64,000 bases of DNA from Sphingomonas aurantiaca. Its GTDB lineage: Bacteria > Pseudomonadota > Alphaproteobacteria > Sphingomonadales > Sphingomonadaceae. The notes beneath the pieces are model-generated. The model was not told the origin of the DNA. It saw nothing but the letters and a program-made list of their open reading frames with translations, and made no database searches. Shown one piece after another: positions 17,724 through 25,481 of the stretch. Position numbers and translations under genes: made by a program. Each line of letters opens with the position of its first letter. Positions within the stretch are counted from its first letter, which is position 1. The stretch lies in assembly GCF_003050705.1 (NCBI RefSeq), contig NZ_QAOG01000009.1:48005-112004 (forward strand). Direction: 5' to 3'.

Positions 17724-18005
17724 TCAAGCCGCCTCCGCGACGTGGACGTGTACGGTCAGACCGGAGGCGGTGGCGAGGTTCACCAGTGCGTCGAGCGAGA
17801 ATTTCGCGAGCTTGCCCTGCAGCAGGTCGTTGAGGCGCGGGCGGGTTATGCCGAGCCGGCCGGCAGCCGCCTCCTGCGACACCTCCCAGGATCGGATGCG
17901 CGCCTTGAGCGCCGACAGCAGCTCGGATCGCGCCTTCATGTTGGCGGCTTCGGCCGGGGTGTCGGCCAGCGCGTCGAACACGCTGTCGAACATCTGGACG
18001 TCCAT
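17724..18005 (-). CDS. HigA-like antitoxin (XRE helix-turn-helix)
   Basis: A 93-residue antitoxin. The helix-turn-helix is at about residues 42-68 (VSQEAAAGRLGITRPRLNDLLQGK), typical of the HTH_37/XRE antitoxins paired with Gp49-like RelE toxins. Toxin comes first, antitoxin second, the HigBA order. Start choice: ATG 18005 has AGGA eight bases upstream, while ATG 18014 overlaps the toxin stop (ATGA) but has no room for a ribosome site; either is possible. It should neutralise the toxin and, with it, repress the operon at the 18334-18359 palindrome. Confidence 0.85.
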   Translation of the reverse strand: MDVQMFDSVFDALADTPAEAANMKARSELLSALKARIRSWEVSQEAAAGRLGITRPRLNDLLQGKLAKFSLDALVNLATASGLTVHVHVAEAA

Positions 18006-18010
18006 TCTCG

Positions 18011-18328
18011 TCATCCTTTCCATGCGCGCAGGCGGCTTGCCGCCAGATCGATATCGCGTCGGGGCGTGGCCTGCGTCTTCTTCTGGAAGGCGTGCAGCAC
18101 CAGCACCGCATCGGGCAACGTCGCCACGTAGATCACCCGGAACGCCCCGGACTCCTCCCGGATCCTGATTTCGCGGACGCCGGGCCCGACCGTCTTCATC
18201 GGTTTCCAGTCGTCCGGATCGGTGCCGTTCTGGACCTCGTTAAGCTGGTGGCCGGCTTGCGATCGCGCGTCCTCGGGAAAGTCGCGTAGCCGGTCGAGGC
18301 TGTCGCCCAGGAACGCGATCGGCTTCAT
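18011..18328 (-). CDS. HigB/Gp49-like RelE-superfamily toxin
   Basis: A 105-residue toxin with the phage-derived Gp49/RelE core: GPGVREIRIREESGAFRVIYVA and AVLVLHAFQKKTQATPRRDI (the FxKKTxxTP motif is diagnostic). Members cut mRNA on the ribosome. Size and gene order (toxin before antitoxin, stop overlapping the next gene) are as expected. The start at 18328 lies 6 nt from a perfect inverted repeat that is a good operator. The pair may stabilise the replicon or the RiPP island. Confidence 0.88.
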   Translation of the reverse strand: MKPIAFLGDSLDRLRDFPEDARSQAGHQLNEVQNGTDPDDWKPMKTVGPGVREIRIREESGAFRVIYVATLPDAVLVLHAFQKKTQATPRRDIDLAASRLRAWKG

Positions 18329-18333
18329 GAACG

Positions 18334-18359
18334 CCCATGTATCAAAATCGATACATGGG
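18334..18359. promoter_or_regulatory. Operator palindrome of the toxin-antitoxin operon
   Basis: CCCATGTATC (18334-18343) and GATACATGGG (18350-18359), a perfect ten-base inverted repeat with a six-base AAAATC spacer, directly upstream of the toxin start codon. It is AT-richer than its surroundings. By position it is the binding site for HigA or HigBA auto-repression. Confidence 0.75.
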
Positions 18360-18447
18360 TGCAAGCCTGCCCGTCTTTCTGTGCATCGGCGCATTGCCTG
18401 CCGGATCGGGACCGCAGCGGTCCGGCGATTGCGTCTGGTCCGATCGG

Positions 18448-19146
18448 CTATGCAATCGTCCGACCGCGATCCAGCAGGTCTTCGAGCCACGGATCGACGA
18501 TCGCGTCGATCACCAGGTGGATGCGATCGGTTGAGCCCGTATTGGCGACCGAATGCGGATCCGCCAGCCGCAGATACCAGACGGTGCCGGGCGCCATCGC
18601 GACCCGCGTGCCGTTCAGGCGGAACGCAACGCCGGGGTTGGTCGTGATCGGGATATGCAGCCGCGCCGTGCCCGCCTCGGCGGCGAGATCGATGTCGCGA
18701 TGCTCCCGGATGATCGACCCGGGCGCGAGCCGCATCAGCCGCACCGCCTCCAGCGGGCAGGCAAAGCCGTCGAGCACCCGCGCGATCGACGGGCACAGGC
18801 CGAGCAGCACGGTATCCACCCAGTCTCGACACAGGGGATTGGGGGCGATCTGGAGGATCGGATGGAGCGCACCCGCCGGCGCGCGCAGCGGCAGCACGCT
18901 CCAGTCCCCCTCATAATGCTGCGGGACGAAATGCGCGGTCCAGGCGTGATCCGCGAGACCCGCCAGATCCGCCGCGAGACCGACGGGATCGACCTGCATT
19001 GGCAGGATCAGCCGGTCGGGCCATCGCCCTTCTGTCGGCGCACACGTGAACGAGTAGGCGGGGCCAGCATGCCCGAGGGCGCGGGCGGGGCCAGCGTGCC
19101 CGCGCGAGCGGGCGGGGAGGGCGTGTTGCCCGCGATGCTCAGCCAC
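18448..19146 (-). CDS. Aspartyl/asparaginyl beta-hydroxylase family Fe(II)/2OG oxygenase
   Basis: A 232-residue protein. Its core matches the Asp/Asn beta-hydroxylase family: HYEGDWSVLPLRAPAG, then the iron-binding His in REHRDIDLAAEAGTARLHIPI and the second His in DPHSVANTGSTDRIHLVID. The family hydroxylates Asp or Asn side chains on proteins or peptides. It starts with GTG at 19146 after GGGGAAG. The first 30 residues come from an imperfect repeat of a GGGGCCAGCATGCCCG-like unit. It is divergent from the sulfotransferase at 19280. In this island a peptide substrate is plausible, for instance the conserved Asp36 of the precursors, but that is inference. Confidence 0.82.
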   Translation of the reverse strand: MAEHRGQHALPARSRGHAGPARALGHAGPAYSFTCAPTEGRWPDRLILPMQVDPVGLAADLAGLADHAWTAHFVPQHYEGDWSVLPLRAPAGALHPILQIAPNPLCRDWVDTVLLGLCPSIARVLDGFACPLEAVRLMRLAPGSIIREHRDIDLAAEAGTARLHIPITTNPGVAFRLNGTRVAMAPGTVWYLRLADPHSVANTGSTDRIHLVIDAIVDPWLEDLLDRGRTIA

Positions 19147-19279
19147 GATACGCTTCCCCGATCAGGGTTCGGATCCGCAGCGTAAGACGGGTCCGAGGCG
19201 ATGCCAAGCGGCCCGGCGACATCGACGAACCACGATCCGTACAGCCAGCGTAGCCGAAACCGTGATGGAGGACAGCCGC

Positions 19280-20548
19280 GTGACCAATGCCACGATGCCC
19301 GATAGCGACGCGACGCTCGGCAGGTCCTCCGCGCGCGCCGGACTGGCCGGATTCGTCGCGCTGGTGCTCGCCGACGCGACACTGCAGGCGCGGCTCGGCG
19401 CGATCGAGCGCCCCGATGCCTATATCGCCGAAACGGTCGCAATCGCCGCAGCGCATGCGATCGCGCTCGACGCGGACGACCTCGCCGCCATCCGCGCGGC
19501 GATCCGGCCCGATCCGCTCGGCCTTGGTCGCTGGTTGCCCAGCCCGGTGACGCGTGATCGCTGGCCGGCCCAGGGCTGGCTGCCCGCGCGCGCGGTGCAG
19601 GGGACGTTACCGGGCGATCCACCGGGCTTCGACTGGGCCTGGTTCGGTCCGCAATCGCTCGACGCGCCATTCTACGCCGAGGCGGTGCAGCGGTTCGCGT
19701 CGCGGCCGTTCAACCTGATGTTCCGGACGCGCACCAGCCTTGCGGACCTGGTCGCCGGCGCCGAGACCGCAGCCACGCCCGCCGGATTCATCCATCACAT
19801 GTCGCGATGCGGGTCGACGTTGATCGCGCGGATGCTCGACGCGGATCCCGCGCATGTCGTGCTGTCGGAGCCCGAGCCGCTCGACGTGGTGGTCCGCTGG
19901 GCGATGACGTCGGGCGCACCGCTGGACGACCAGGTCGCCGCCCTCCGCGCGATCGTCGGCGCGCTCGGCCGCGACCGGTCGGGCGAGACGCGGCGAGTCT
20001 TCGTCAAGCTCGACAGCTGGCACGTGCTCGCGCTGCCGCTGTTCCGCGCGGCGTTTCCAGACACGCCCTGGGTGTTCGCGTACCGCAACCCAGTCGAGGT
20101 GCTGGTGTCGCAGCGGCGCGAACGCGGCATCCATACGGTCGCGGGGATGCTGCCGGTCGAGCTGCTCGACATTGCGGGCGGGCCCGGCATGGCGGCGGAT
20201 CACTATGCCGCGCTGGTGCTCAAGCGGATGGGCGAGGCGGTGATCGAGCATTGGCCCCTGGGGGGCGGCCTGCTGGTCGACTATGCCGACATGCCCGCCG
20301 CGATCATCGACCGGATCGCGCCGCATTTCGGGTTCGCGCCCGACCCCGCACAGCGCGCCGCGATGGCGGCGGTCGCGCTGCGCAGCGCCAAGGCGCCCGA
20401 CCAGCCGTTCACGTCCGACACCGCTGCGAAACACCGCGCCGCGACGCCCGAGATCGAGGCTGCGGCGCGCAGCTACAACGCCCCCGTCCATGCCCGGCTC
20501 ACGATCTTGCGCCACATCGCCGCGATGCAGCGCGATCATGCTTCATAA
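19280..20548 (+). CDS. Sulfotransferase with N-terminal Nif11-like domain
   Basis: A 422-residue protein. Residues about 18-70 (GLAGFVALVLADATLQARL, then PDAYIAETVAIAAAHAIALDADDL) fit the Nif11-like helical domain known from NHLP/Nif11 RiPP leader peptides. The rest is a PAPS-dependent sulfotransferase: 5'-phosphosulfate loop HHMSRCGSTLIARML near residue 174 and VFAYRNPVEVLVSQ near 266. GTG 19280 is chosen because GGAGGA precedes it by seven bases; ATG 19265 lacks a site. It would add sulfate to a peptide, glycan or small molecule. A leader-like domain on a tailoring enzyme is unusual. Divergent from the hydroxylase. Confidence 0.8.
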   Translation: MTNATMPDSDATLGRSSARAGLAGFVALVLADATLQARLGAIERPDAYIAETVAIAAAHAIALDADDLAAIRAAIRPDPLGLGRWLPSPVTRDRWPAQGWLPARAVQGTLPGDPPGFDWAWFGPQSLDAPFYAEAVQRFASRPFNLMFRTRTSLADLVAGAETAATPAGFIHHMSRCGSTLIARMLDADPAHVVLSEPEPLDVVVRWAMTSGAPLDDQVAALRAIVGALGRDRSGETRRVFVKLDSWHVLALPLFRAAFPDTPWVFAYRNPVEVLVSQRRERGIHTVAGMLPVELLDIAGGPGMAADHYAALVLKRMGEAVIEHWPLGGGLLVDYADMPAAIIDRIAPHFGFAPDPAQRAAMAAVALRSAKAPDQPFTSDTAAKHRAATPEIEAAARSYNAPVHARLTILRHIAAMQRDHAS

Positions 20549-20770
20549 CGGACCCACTTCCTCCAGATCTCGTTGACTCACTGCTGTTCCTCGCACCATG
20601 ATATGCAGCAGATAGCAGGCTCCTGTATCGACCTATACTATGGATTTAGTCATCGGTTGGCATTCTGCCTTCCGATATACTGCAAGACCGCGCCTCTTGG
20701 ATGTCGTCATCCAGACTGTCGCGTATCGGCACATCGCGTCCATCCGCACGGCAGCACAAGGACTATTCCT

Positions 20771-21358
20771 ATGGGGTCGCAACCCTTTATCGGATCCATC
20801 CATATCTTCGGATTCAATTTCCCGCCCGTCGGCTTTGCCGCCTGTAATGGCCAACTCCTGTCGCTCAGCCAAAACACCGCGCTGTTCTCGCTGCTCGGCA
20901 CGACCTATGGCGGCAACGGTCAGACGGTTTTTCAGCTGCCTGATCTGCGCGGTCGCGTACCGATCCATATGGGGCAGGGGCCGGGCCTGCCCCCCTATTC
21001 CATCGGCGAGCTCGCCGGTACCCCGTCCGTCACGATCACCACGTTGCAGATGCCGATCCATACGCATGGTTTCACCGGGACCGGATCGGGGCTGAACGCA
21101 CTCACCGTCAAGGCGACGACGCAGACCCCCGCAGCGGGATCGATGCTGGGGCGCTCGAACGACACCAGCCCGGCCGCGGCACAGCCGCTAATCTATGTTC
21201 CGGCGGGGACCGCGGGCCAGACCGCGGCACTGGGGGGGCTTACCGTGGCCGGCACGATCGCGCAGACGGGGGGCAGCCAACCCCTGTCCATCATGCAGCC
21301 GTATCTTGCGCTGAACTTCTGCATCGCGCTCACCGGCATATTCCCCTCGCGCAATTGA
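20771..21358 (+). CDS. Phage tail collar domain protein (microcystin-dependent protein, MdpB-like)
   Basis: A 195-residue protein with the tail-collar fold: MGSQPFIGSIHIFGFNFPPVGFAACNGQLLSLSQNTALFSLLGTTYGG at the start, LPDLRGRVPIHMGQGPG, and a C-terminal QPYLALNFCIALTGIFPSR. These proteins occur in bacteria outside prophages, often in clusters with DUF6916 proteins, and were first described as MdpB in cyanobacteria and alphaproteobacteria. AAGGA precedes ATG 20771 by eight bases. No other phage structural gene is near, so this is not a prophage. Function is unknown; a secreted or surface fibre-like role has been suggested. Confidence 0.85.
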   Translation: MGSQPFIGSIHIFGFNFPPVGFAACNGQLLSLSQNTALFSLLGTTYGGNGQTVFQLPDLRGRVPIHMGQGPGLPPYSIGELAGTPSVTITTLQMPIHTHGFTGTGSGLNALTVKATTQTPAAGSMLGRSNDTSPAAAQPLIYVPAGTAGQTAALGGLTVAGTIAQTGGSQPLSIMQPYLALNFCIALTGIFPSRN

Positions 21359-21456
21359 CGAGGATGCGCGCGCTCGGATCGGCATGGGTCCCCGGGCGTC
21401 GGCGCGTGGCGCGTCGGCTCGAGGTGTGCCGGCTTAGGGCACGCCGAGGCATGCGT

Positions 21457-21774
21457 TCAGTTGAACACCGCCTGGTAATAATGACCCGGTGCCCCTGCGA
21501 CCGGCGGGGCGATCTGCGCGAGATCGATCCGATCAGGGCCAAAGGCATCGCCACGCAGGACGTAGCTGCCCGATACCAGCACCGCATCGGGCGCGGATCG
21601 CAGGATCAGGAGGAAGGGCGGGCGCGCCAGCCCGGCACGATCGACGAGCGGCGACGCCTCCACCAGATGCAGCATCACCGGCCGCGGATCGCACTCCGCC
21701 AGCAGCGCCTGGCCGACCAGCGGCGTGAACTCTTCGAGATGGAGCGAGCGGGGAAGCGGTGCGCTATGGGTCAT
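21457..21774 (-). CDS. DUF6916-like small protein
   Basis: A 105-residue protein with the pattern LHLEEFTPLVGQALLAE, FLLILRSAP and VLRGDAFGPDRIDLAQIAP near the C-terminus (ending HYYQAVFN). This beta-rich layout is that of the small proteins (DUF6916) found beside microcystin-dependent tail-collar proteins. It converges with the tail-collar gene 98 nt away. Function is unknown. Confidence 0.65.
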   Translation of the reverse strand: MTHSAPLPRSLHLEEFTPLVGQALLAECDPRPVMLHLVEASPLVDRAGLARPPFLLILRSAPDAVLVSGSYVLRGDAFGPDRIDLAQIAPPVAGAPGHYYQAVFN

Positions 21775-21897
21775 GCCGCAGAATTAGCACCGGGCGCTGG
21801 ACGGACGAAGCGCATGTCGGTCCAAATCGTACCGATCGCCGGCGGGGGCGCCAGCGAGACTTGGGGCGGGACGTCGGGCGGTCGTGGCGACGGGCGC

Positions 21898-21969
21898 ATC
21901 GGCGGAAGCGGCAACGGACGCATGGGCGGAAGCGGCAACGGACGCGTCGGCGGGCGTAGCAACGGGCGC
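21898..21969 (+). repeat. 24-bp tandem repeat upstream of the HPr-kinase-like gene
   Basis: Three imperfect copies of a 24-bp unit (ATCGGCGGAAGCGGCAACGG...) that would encode (I/M/V)GGSGNGR if translated from the in-frame ATG at 21814. The conserved part of the kinase begins only at about 22015, so the repeat is either a leader or a Gly-rich N-terminal extension. Confidence 0.7.
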
Positions 21970-22005
21970 GTCGTCGGGGGCGGAGGTGGGGGCGCTGGCA
22001 TCCGT

Positions 22006-22890
22006 ATGCGCCGGATCGGCTTCGACCGGGTCATCGACACCGACATGCCGATCCCGGGGACGCGTGCCTTGCCTCCCTCTGTCGGTTGGGGTGCGGGCAA
22101 CGATGGGCGCGGAGACGGGGCGATCAGCATATGCCGGGCCATGACGCCGCTGGTCCGGACCGACACGCCGCCAATCTGGTCGCTGGCCGGCGACGCGCTC
22201 CACTTCGCCGCCCCGGGGGTCGCCGACTATCGCTGCACGCCGACCCGCATCGACGTGACCCCGATCGCAGGCGCGCCGCAGGACATGATCGAGGCGTTGC
22301 TGATCGCCACCGCGCTGCCCGCGGTGCTGTGGCTGCAGGGCGACTTCATGCTCCATGCCGCGGCGGTGATCCCGCCCGACTGGGGGGACGGCGCGCTGGC
22401 GATTGCCGGCCCCTCGGGCAGCGGCAAATCGCGGCTTGCCGCAGGCTTTCTGACGCGGGGCGCATATCTGGTCGCCGACGACAGCGTCGCCGTCCGCCGG
22501 CCCCGTCACGCCGACGCCACAGCGCCGCGCTGTGCCGGGCTCGCGGGCGGCTATCATCTGCCGATCCAGGGCGGGGCGAGCACCCGCGTCTTCCATCCGG
22601 TCGCGGATCGGCGCGCGCGACGCGCGGCGCGCCTCGCGGCGGTCGTCGTCCTGGACGATGATTCGCACGCCAGCCGGGCCCGGCTCGGCGCGGTCGCGGC
22701 GGTCGAGGCGCTGCTCGCCAACCGGCACCGTGCCAGCGTGCCGCGTCTGTGCGGCCTCAGTCCGCGCGCGCTTCGCGACGCTGCGTGGCTCGCGCGCACC
22801 GTCCCGGTCTATCGATGGCCGCGCGACGATGCGGATGCGTTGCTCGACGACGCCATCCGACGCACGATCCCGCACGACGACCATGGATGA
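22006..22890 (+). CDS. HPr-kinase-like P-loop protein, copy 1
   Basis: A 294-residue protein related to the C-terminal kinase domain of HPr kinase (HprK), with Walker A AGPSGSGKSRLA near residue 135 and, shortly after, AYLVADDSVAV. The family start FDRVIDTDMPIPG is visible, so ATG 22006 is chosen; ATG 21814, before a 24-bp repeat, is in frame and possible. HprK-like enzymes in paeninodin-type lasso clusters phosphorylate the C-terminal Ser of the precursor. It is 12 nt ahead of a PqqD gene, a standard pairing in lasso clusters. Confidence 0.78.
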   Translation: MRRIGFDRVIDTDMPIPGTRALPPSVGWGAGNDGRGDGAISICRAMTPLVRTDTPPIWSLAGDALHFAAPGVADYRCTPTRIDVTPIAGAPQDMIEALLIATALPAVLWLQGDFMLHAAAVIPPDWGDGALAIAGPSGSGKSRLAAGFLTRGAYLVADDSVAVRRPRHADATAPRCAGLAGGYHLPIQGGASTRVFHPVADRRARRAARLAAVVVLDDDSHASRARLGAVAAVEALLANRHRASVPRLCGLSPRALRDAAWLARTVPVYRWPRDDADALLDDAIRRTIPHDDHG

Positions 22891-22902
22891 GAGGGGGACA
22901 GG

Positions 22903-23172
22903 ATGACCGAGACGCTATGGCAACGGACCGACCAGTGGGTCGGCACCGAAGTCGAGGACAGCTTCGTGATGATCAACCTGGAAACGGGGACCTATCTGAC
23001 GCTGAACGCCACCGCCAACGCGGTCTGGGACGTGCTGGAGACACCGCAGACGCAAGAGGCGGTCGAGGCGGCGCTGCTCGACCGCTTCGACGTCGTCCCC
23101 GAGGATTGCACGACCGCGGTGACCAGCCTGCTGGCGAAGATGCGCGACATGAAGCTCGCCAGCCCGGTGTGA
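22903..23172 (+). CDS. PqqD-family RRE protein (lasso B1-like), copy 1
   Basis: An 89-residue PqqD-fold protein. These RiPP recognition elements bind the precursor leader and present it to the B2 protease and other enzymes. The pattern MINLETGTYLTLNATANAVWDVLE, followed by a helical half (QEAVEAALLDRFDVVPEDCTTAVTSLLAKMRD), is diagnostic. GGGGGACAGG sits directly before the ATG at 22903. Co-directional with the kinase upstream. A second copy is at 39200. The partner precursor is probably one of the two KPW-type peptides (30931, 50736). Confidence 0.9.
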   Translation: MTETLWQRTDQWVGTEVEDSFVMINLETGTYLTLNATANAVWDVLETPQTQEAVEAALLDRFDVVPEDCTTAVTSLLAKMRDMKLASPV

Positions 23173-23199
23173 CCGGATCCGCGCGCGGGGCTAGCCTCG

Positions 23200-24849
23200 T
23201 CAGCGCGGTAGGTGCAGCACCAGATGGCCCTGTCGCTCACGACGCGGATACGCCGTGTCGATCGCATCGGCGACGACGCGGTTGTAGCGTTCGTCATACA
23301 GCCGATCGCCGCGATCGCCGGTGGTGATGAAGAATCCGAAATGCCCCGCGCGCACCAGCCGTGCAAAACCCCTCTCGTCATAGAGGCCGGCATGGCCGAG
23401 CTCGGCCGCGATTGCGGGCTCCCACAGCACGGGCTGGCCGCCCCGGATCAGCAAGACCATCGCATCGGACACCACCGGGCGGGGCGATCGGGCGATGCGC
23501 GCGACGATCTCGGCATAGGGTTTGGTCGCGGGGAGGCCAGTCTCGGCCGCAAACACGAAATAGGCCTGGATCGGCACGCCGATTGTGACCAGCGCGACCA
23601 GCACCGCAGACGGCCAGCGCGCGCTCCCCATCGCCGCCTCGATCACGGGCGCGGCGCCGATACCGACGAACACCGCGACCGCGAACAGCCATTCGATCAG
23701 GTAATTGTCGCTGGCGCCGGATTTCAGGATCGTCGGCAGCATCGCCGTCTTGATGACCAGAAAGGCCAGCGCCAGAAGCGCCGCGAACGCTCCCGGATCT
23801 GCGGCGAGCTTGGTACGCAAGGCCGCAAGCGCGGTCGGCTGCAGGCGCCGCCAGGTCGCTATGACTCCCAGCAGCGCGATCGCCACGGTGCTGATCTGGG
23901 GGAGGATGACGAACGGCAGGAGCAGCGCGCGCGACAGGTCGAGCCGGTTCAGATTGTAGAGCAGAGTATGACGCAGAAAGCCGCCATCGCTCGTGAGGCT
24001 GAGACCTGCCAAAATGCACAGGCCTAGCGCCGCGCACCAGCCGAACAGCGTCCAGGCCGCGCGGGGACGGGCGAGCCACAAGGCGATGAACGCCGCGGCG
24101 GGTGCCGCGATCGACGTCTGCTTGGTATAGATCGCCAGCACGAAGCACAGCGCCGCCAGCGCGATCCGCGCGGGGCGCTGCGTCGCATCGAGCGTCAGCG
24201 CGAGTCCTGCCAGCGACAGCGCACAGGCGAGCATGTCGACCCGCATGAGGCTGGCCCAGTAGATGATCGTCGGTGAGACGGCGACGCATCCGCCAGCGAT
24301 CAACGCGGCCAGCAGGCGCACGCCGCGTGACTGATGCAAAGTCTGATCCATTGTCGGATTCTGGGGTATCGCCGCATAGGCGAGACGGACGACGAACCCG
24401 ATCGCGGCAAGTGTCGACAGCAGCGACACCATGCGGCCGGTCGCCAGCCCATCGCTGCCGAAGATCCAGGCCACGGCGCTTACCACGAGATGATAGACCG
24501 GCGGATAATGATAGACGATCGCCGGAAACACCCCGATCGGTGCATAGCCCGAGCCGGCCGCGATGTTGATCATCTGCTGCCAGACGATCCCCTCGCCATA
24601 ATCGAGATCATAGGGATAGGTGACCGCCCCCCATCCCGTGTCGACCAGCCGGATCAGATCGATCGCGAGCAACGCCACCGCGAGTCCCACGCCCAGCCGC
24701 AATGCCCACACCCGCCAGTCATGGCGCAGGGCCGTCCGGGTCAGGGTCGTCCGGGTCAGGGCCGTCCGGGTCAGGGCCGTCCGGGTCAGGGCCGTCCGGG
24801 TCAGGGCCGTCCGGGTCAGGGCCGTCCGGGTCAGGGCCGTCCGGATCAT
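23200..24849 (-). CDS. Multi-pass membrane glycosyltransferase, GT39/PMT-like
   Basis: A 549-residue membrane protein with about ten to twelve helices. The first large loop has the acidic PYDLDYGEGIVWQQM, where PMT/ArnT-type (GT-C) enzymes carry catalytic acids, and YHYPPVYHL follows. It would transfer a sugar from a polyprenyl-phosphate donor on the periplasmic side. ATG 24849 overlaps the stop of the methyltransferase (ATGA). Residues 2-41 are eight copies of RTALT from a 15-bp DNA repeat directly before the first membrane helix. Third gene of a coupled operon GT2 - methyltransferase - GT-C. Confidence 0.75.
   Translation of the reverse strand: MIRTALTRTALTRTALTRTALTRTALTRTALTRTTLTRTALRHDWRVWALRLGVGLAVALLAIDLIRLVDTGWGAVTYPYDLDYGEGIVWQQMINIAAGSGYAPIGVFPAIVYHYPPVYHLVVSAVAWIFGSDGLATGRMVSLLSTLAAIGFVVRLAYAAIPQNPTMDQTLHQSRGVRLLAALIAGGCVAVSPTIIYWASLMRVDMLACALSLAGLALTLDATQRPARIALAALCFVLAIYTKQTSIAAPAAAFIALWLARPRAAWTLFGWCAALGLCILAGLSLTSDGGFLRHTLLYNLNRLDLSRALLLPFVILPQISTVAIALLGVIATWRRLQPTALAALRTKLAADPGAFAALLALAFLVIKTAMLPTILKSGASDNYLIEWLFAVAVFVGIGAAPVIEAAMGSARWPSAVLVALVTIGVPIQAYFVFAAETGLPATKPYAEIVARIARSPRPVVSDAMVLLIRGGQPVLWEPAIAAELGHAGLYDERGFARLVRAGHFGFFITTGDRGDRLYDERYNRVVADAIDTAYPRRERQGHLVLHLPR
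24730..24849. repeat. 15-bp tandem repeat, eight units, in the GT-C start
   Basis: Eight nearly identical units of GGCCGTCCGGGTCAG at 24730-24849, ending exactly at the minus-strand ATG. They encode RTALT repeats at the protein N-terminus. Identity between units suggests recent expansion by slippage, which can change copy number without breaking frame. Confidence 0.9.
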
Positions 24850-25481
24850 CGGGGGCGCGCCACGACCAGCATCTGCTTGCCCATCGGCTTGAACGGCGAG
24901 GCGAGATAGGCGGCGATCAGCCATGGCCAGACGGGCAGGCGCGACTTGACCGTCAGCGGCAGGAACCGCGGCCGCACCTCCGTCACGTCCCAGCCATGCG
25001 CCGTCAGCAGGTCCGCCAGGCTGATGTGCGAATAGACCGCGACATGCGTGTAATCGTCGAAATATTCGCGGAAGGCATAACGGTAATTGGGCTGCAGGAT
25101 GGTCAGCGTGCCACGCGGCGACAGCGTGCGCGCGATCTCGCGCAGGGCCAGGACGAACGCGTCCTGCGGCAGATGTTCGAACAGGTTGGAGGCAAAGGCG
25201 AAATCGACGCTGTCATCGGCGATCGCCCCGAGATCGGTGACGGGCGTGACGAGCGCCTCGACCCCCGGTGCGACATGGTCGGCGAGCCCGGCCCAGGTGT
25301 CGACCGCGATCCGACGCCGGGCGGTGACGCTGTTGATGAAATCGCCATAGCCCGCGCCGAGATCGAGCACGCACGCGTCCGCGGCGATGCGGTGGCGGAA
25401 GACGTAGCGCCACAGCGCCACCCACACCGCGCCGCGCCGGTGATCTTCTGTCAGACGCGATGCGTGATAGTCGCCGTTCAT
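24846..25481 (-). CDS. Class I SAM-dependent methyltransferase
   Basis: A 211-residue methyltransferase. The SAM-binding motif I is VLDLGAGYGDFINSV near residues 39-53, with SVDFAFASNLFEHLPQDAF (motif IV-like) near 95 and the typical SPRGTLTILQPNYRY after. Its ATG at 25481 overlaps the stop of the GT2 gene (ATGA), and its own stop overlaps the GT-C start, so all three are translationally coupled. Methylation of a lipid-linked sugar or of a glycosyl product fits the operon; a peptide substrate cannot be excluded. Confidence 0.85.
   Translation of the reverse strand: MNGDYHASRLTEDHRRGAVWVALWRYVFRHRIAADACVLDLGAGYGDFINSVTARRRIAVDTWAGLADHVAPGVEALVTPVTDLGAIADDSVDFAFASNLFEHLPQDAFVLALREIARTLSPRGTLTILQPNYRYAFREYFDDYTHVAVYSHISLADLLTAHGWDVTEVRPRFLPLTVKSRLPVWPWLIAAYLASPFKPMGKQMLVVARPR

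Noticed and set aside
20771..21358. Prophage remnant
   Set aside because: The tail-collar protein is of the free-standing microcystin-dependent type and no capsid, terminase, integrase or other tail gene is near.
24730..24849. Possible CRISPR or integron-like array
   Set aside because: Units are contiguous with no spacers and are read in frame as RTALT repeats.
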